DNA of 64,000 nucleotides from positions 1,883,501 through 1,947,500 of the forward strand of contig NZ_LN879468.1 of assembly GCF_001403635.1 (NCBI RefSeq). Reading direction: 5' to 3'. The notes beneath the pieces were generated by a model that saw nothing but the letters and a program-made list of their open reading frames with translations, was not told the DNA's origin and made no database searches. The position numbers and the translations under genes were made by a program. The stretch is from Clostridium massiliamazoniense (lineage in GTDB: Bacteria > Bacillota > Clostridia > Clostridiales > Clostridiaceae). Each line of letters starts with the position of its first letter. The first letter of the stretch is position 1. This document shows, piece after piece, positions 62,578-64,000 of this stretch.

Positions 62578-64000
62578 TGAGCTTTGAAATAGATAGAAAA
62601 CATTATTCAGATTTATTTGGACCTACTGCAGGAGATAGTATAAGACTTGCAGATACAGGTTTATTCTTAAAAATAGAAAAAGACCTAACAGTTTACGGCG
62701 ATGAATGTAAATTCGGTGGTGGTAAATCTTTAAGAGATGGTATGGGGCAAAACTCAATCGAAACTAGAAAGAACCCTAAAGTAGTTGACTTAATAATCAC
62801 AGGAGCTACTATAGTAGACTACACTGGAATTTATAAAGCTGATATTGGTATAAAAGATGGCAAAATAGCTGCTATCGGTAAAGGTGGTAACCCACATGGA
62901 ATGGATGATATTGATTTTGTAGTTGGTGTTAGTACAGAAGCTTTAGCAGGAGAAGGTTGTATATTAACTGCTGGTGGTATTGATACACACGTTCACTACA
63001 TCAGCCCAGACTTAGTTGAAACAGCTCTACATGGAGGTATTACAACTGTTATAGGTGGAGGTACTGGTCCTAACGATGGTACTAATGCAACAACTTGTAC
63101 TCCAGGTGAATGGAACATACATAGAATGTTAGAATCCTTTGAATGTCTTCCAATAAACGTTGGTATATTAGGAAAAGGTAGTGGAGCTAGTGTAGAAGTT
63201 AACGCTGAGCAAATCAGAGCTGGTGCTTGTGGATTAAAAGTTCATGAAGACTGGGGTGCTACTAGATCAGCTATAAATTATTCATTAGCTGCTGCTGACG
63301 AATATGATGTTCAAGTTGCAATCCATACAGATACATTAAACGAAGGTGGATTCGTTGAAGATACAATTGATGCTATTAAAGGAAGAGTTATTCATACATT
63401 CCATACTGAAGGAGCTGGTGGTGGTCACGCACCTGATATCTTAAAAATGGCTTCACACTTAAACGTATTACCAGCATCAACAAACCCAACAAAACCATAC
63501 ACAGTTAACACAATAGCTGAGCACTTAGATATGCTTATGGTTTGTCACCACTTAGACTCAAAGGTTCCAGAAGATATAGCATTCGCTGACTCAAGAATAA
63601 GAAAACAAACTATCGCTGCTGAAGATATTCTTCATGACATGGGTATATTCAGTATCATGAGTTCAGATACAATGGCTATGGGAAGAATCGGAGAAGTTAT
63701 AGCTAGAACATGGCAAACAGCTTGTAAAATGAAAGAACAAAGAGGAATCATGGAAGGTGACTCAGAATACAACGATAACAACAGAATCAAGAGATATGTT
63801 TCTAAGTACACAATCAACCCAGCTATCGCTCATGGTGTATCAGAATATATCGGATCAGTTGAAGTTGGTAAAATTGCTGACTTAGTACTTTGGGATCCAG
63901 CATTCTTTGGCGTTAAACCTAAGATAGTAATCAAAGGTGGTATGATTAACCTTTCAGTTATGGGAGAAGCTAATGCTTCAATACCAACTTGTCAACCAGA
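62577..64000 (+). CDS. ureC: Urease alpha subunit, 3' end outside window
   Basis: First 474 codons of about 570. N-terminus [20 protein letters not shown]; nickel ligands His-Val-His in [12 protein letters not shown]; the carbamylated Lys in [13 protein letters not shown] in [10 protein letters not shown] and [13 protein letters not shown]; catalytic VCHHLD flap. All visible active-site residues are intact. Codon choice is more GC-rich than in most neighbours, in line with high expression. Accessory genes (ureEFGD) would be expected after the window edge. Confidence 0.97.
   Translation, partial: MSFEIDRKHYSDLFGPTAGDSIRLADTGLFLKIEKDLTVYGDECKFGGGKSLRDGMGQNSIETRKNPKVVDLIITGATIVDYTGIYKADIGIKDGKIAAIGKGGNPHGMDDIDFVVGVSTEALAGEGCILTAGGIDTHVHYISPDLVETALHGGITTVIGGGTGPNDGTNATTCTPGEWNIHRMLESFECLPINVGILGKGSGASVEVNAEQIRAGACGLKVHEDWGATRSAINYSLAAADEYDVQVAIHTDTLNEGGFVEDTIDAIKGRVIHTFHTEGAGGGHAPDILKMASHLNVLPASTNPTKPYTVNTIAEHLDMLMVCHHLDSKVPEDIAFADSRIRKQTIAAEDILHDMGIFSIMSSDTMAMGRIGEVIARTWQTACKMKEQRGIMEGDSEYNDNNRIKRYVSKYTINPAIAHGVSEYIGSVEVGKIADLVLWDPAFFGVKPKIVIKGGMINLSVMGEANASIPTCQP

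Noticed and set aside
61934-64000. Plasmid-borne urease as in Clostridium perfringens
   Set aside because: Urease is linked here to rlmH and other chromosomal-type genes, with no plasmid replication or transfer gene in the window.

Overview
The window is very AT-rich and densely coding. Ribosome-binding sites are strong (AGGAGG/GGGGG), starts are often GTG or TTG, and U-tailed hairpin terminators are numerous. The gene set (SAM-I riboswitches, LuxS, B12-dependent MetH with a separate activation protein, YitT, TcdR/UviA-type sigma factor, probable spore-surface proteins) fits a low-GC Firmicute of Clostridium sensu stricto. I cannot fix the species. Apart from the tail cassette the genes look chromosomal. 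There is no rRNA, tRNA, CRISPR array or intact insertion sequence.

Layout. 1-5.9 kb: a partial FG-GAP/VCBS-like gene, then a methionine/activated-methyl operon on the minus strand (metF-luxS-MetH activation protein-metH) under a SAM-I riboswitch. 6-20.8 kb: a SPOCS-like coat protein, a drug-efflux MFS gene behind three palindromic operators, two tandem YhgE/Pip proteins, two paralogous Na+/H+ antiporters, a patatin, diaminopimelate dehydrogenase, and a LysR regulator divergent from an F420-ligase-like enzyme. 20.8-21.5 kb: a DUF975 membrane protein.

21.7-33.3 kb, all on the minus strand, is the most remarkable region. It is a complete non-contractile (siphovirus-type) tail module: ArpU-like regulator, tail tube, frameshifted tail chaperones, UviB/BhlA-type membrane protein, tape measure, Dit, Tal, fibre, XkdX-like protein, lysozyme and holin. 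It ends in a TcdR/UviA-type sigma factor. There is no terminase, portal, capsid, integrase or replication gene. The simplest reading is an F-type tailocin (phage-tail bacteriocin) under an alternative sigma factor.

33.6-44.9 kb: YitT protein, LRR protein, a DnaA-box cluster, MBL-fold hydrolase, an APC permease under a second SAM-I riboswitch, a DUF4179 anti-sigma-like gene beside an ECF sigma gene broken by an in-frame amber codon, an MFS/MarR pair and an isochorismatase. 45.2-49.4 kb: an unusual cluster of two 59-residue paralogs, an Asp/Lys-rich repeat protein, an ion-transporter-family permease with a proline-rich loop, and an Asn-rich protein ending in a domain like the 59-residue proteins. 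49.5-61 kb: a tandem BRO-N protein, CDF transporter, methyltransferase, K+/H+ antiporter, creatininase-family protein, an ABC exporter whose ATPase is interrupted at an A-tract, a 38-residue peptide gene, rlmH and a small membrane protein. 61-64 kb: a His/Cys-rich metal-binding protein and the start of the urease operon (ureA, ureB, ureC cut by the window edge).

A roughly 215-bp hairpin/MITE-like repeat occurs twice in full (14.6 and 61.5 kb) and once internally deleted (36.35 kb), each time followed by the same terminator stem.
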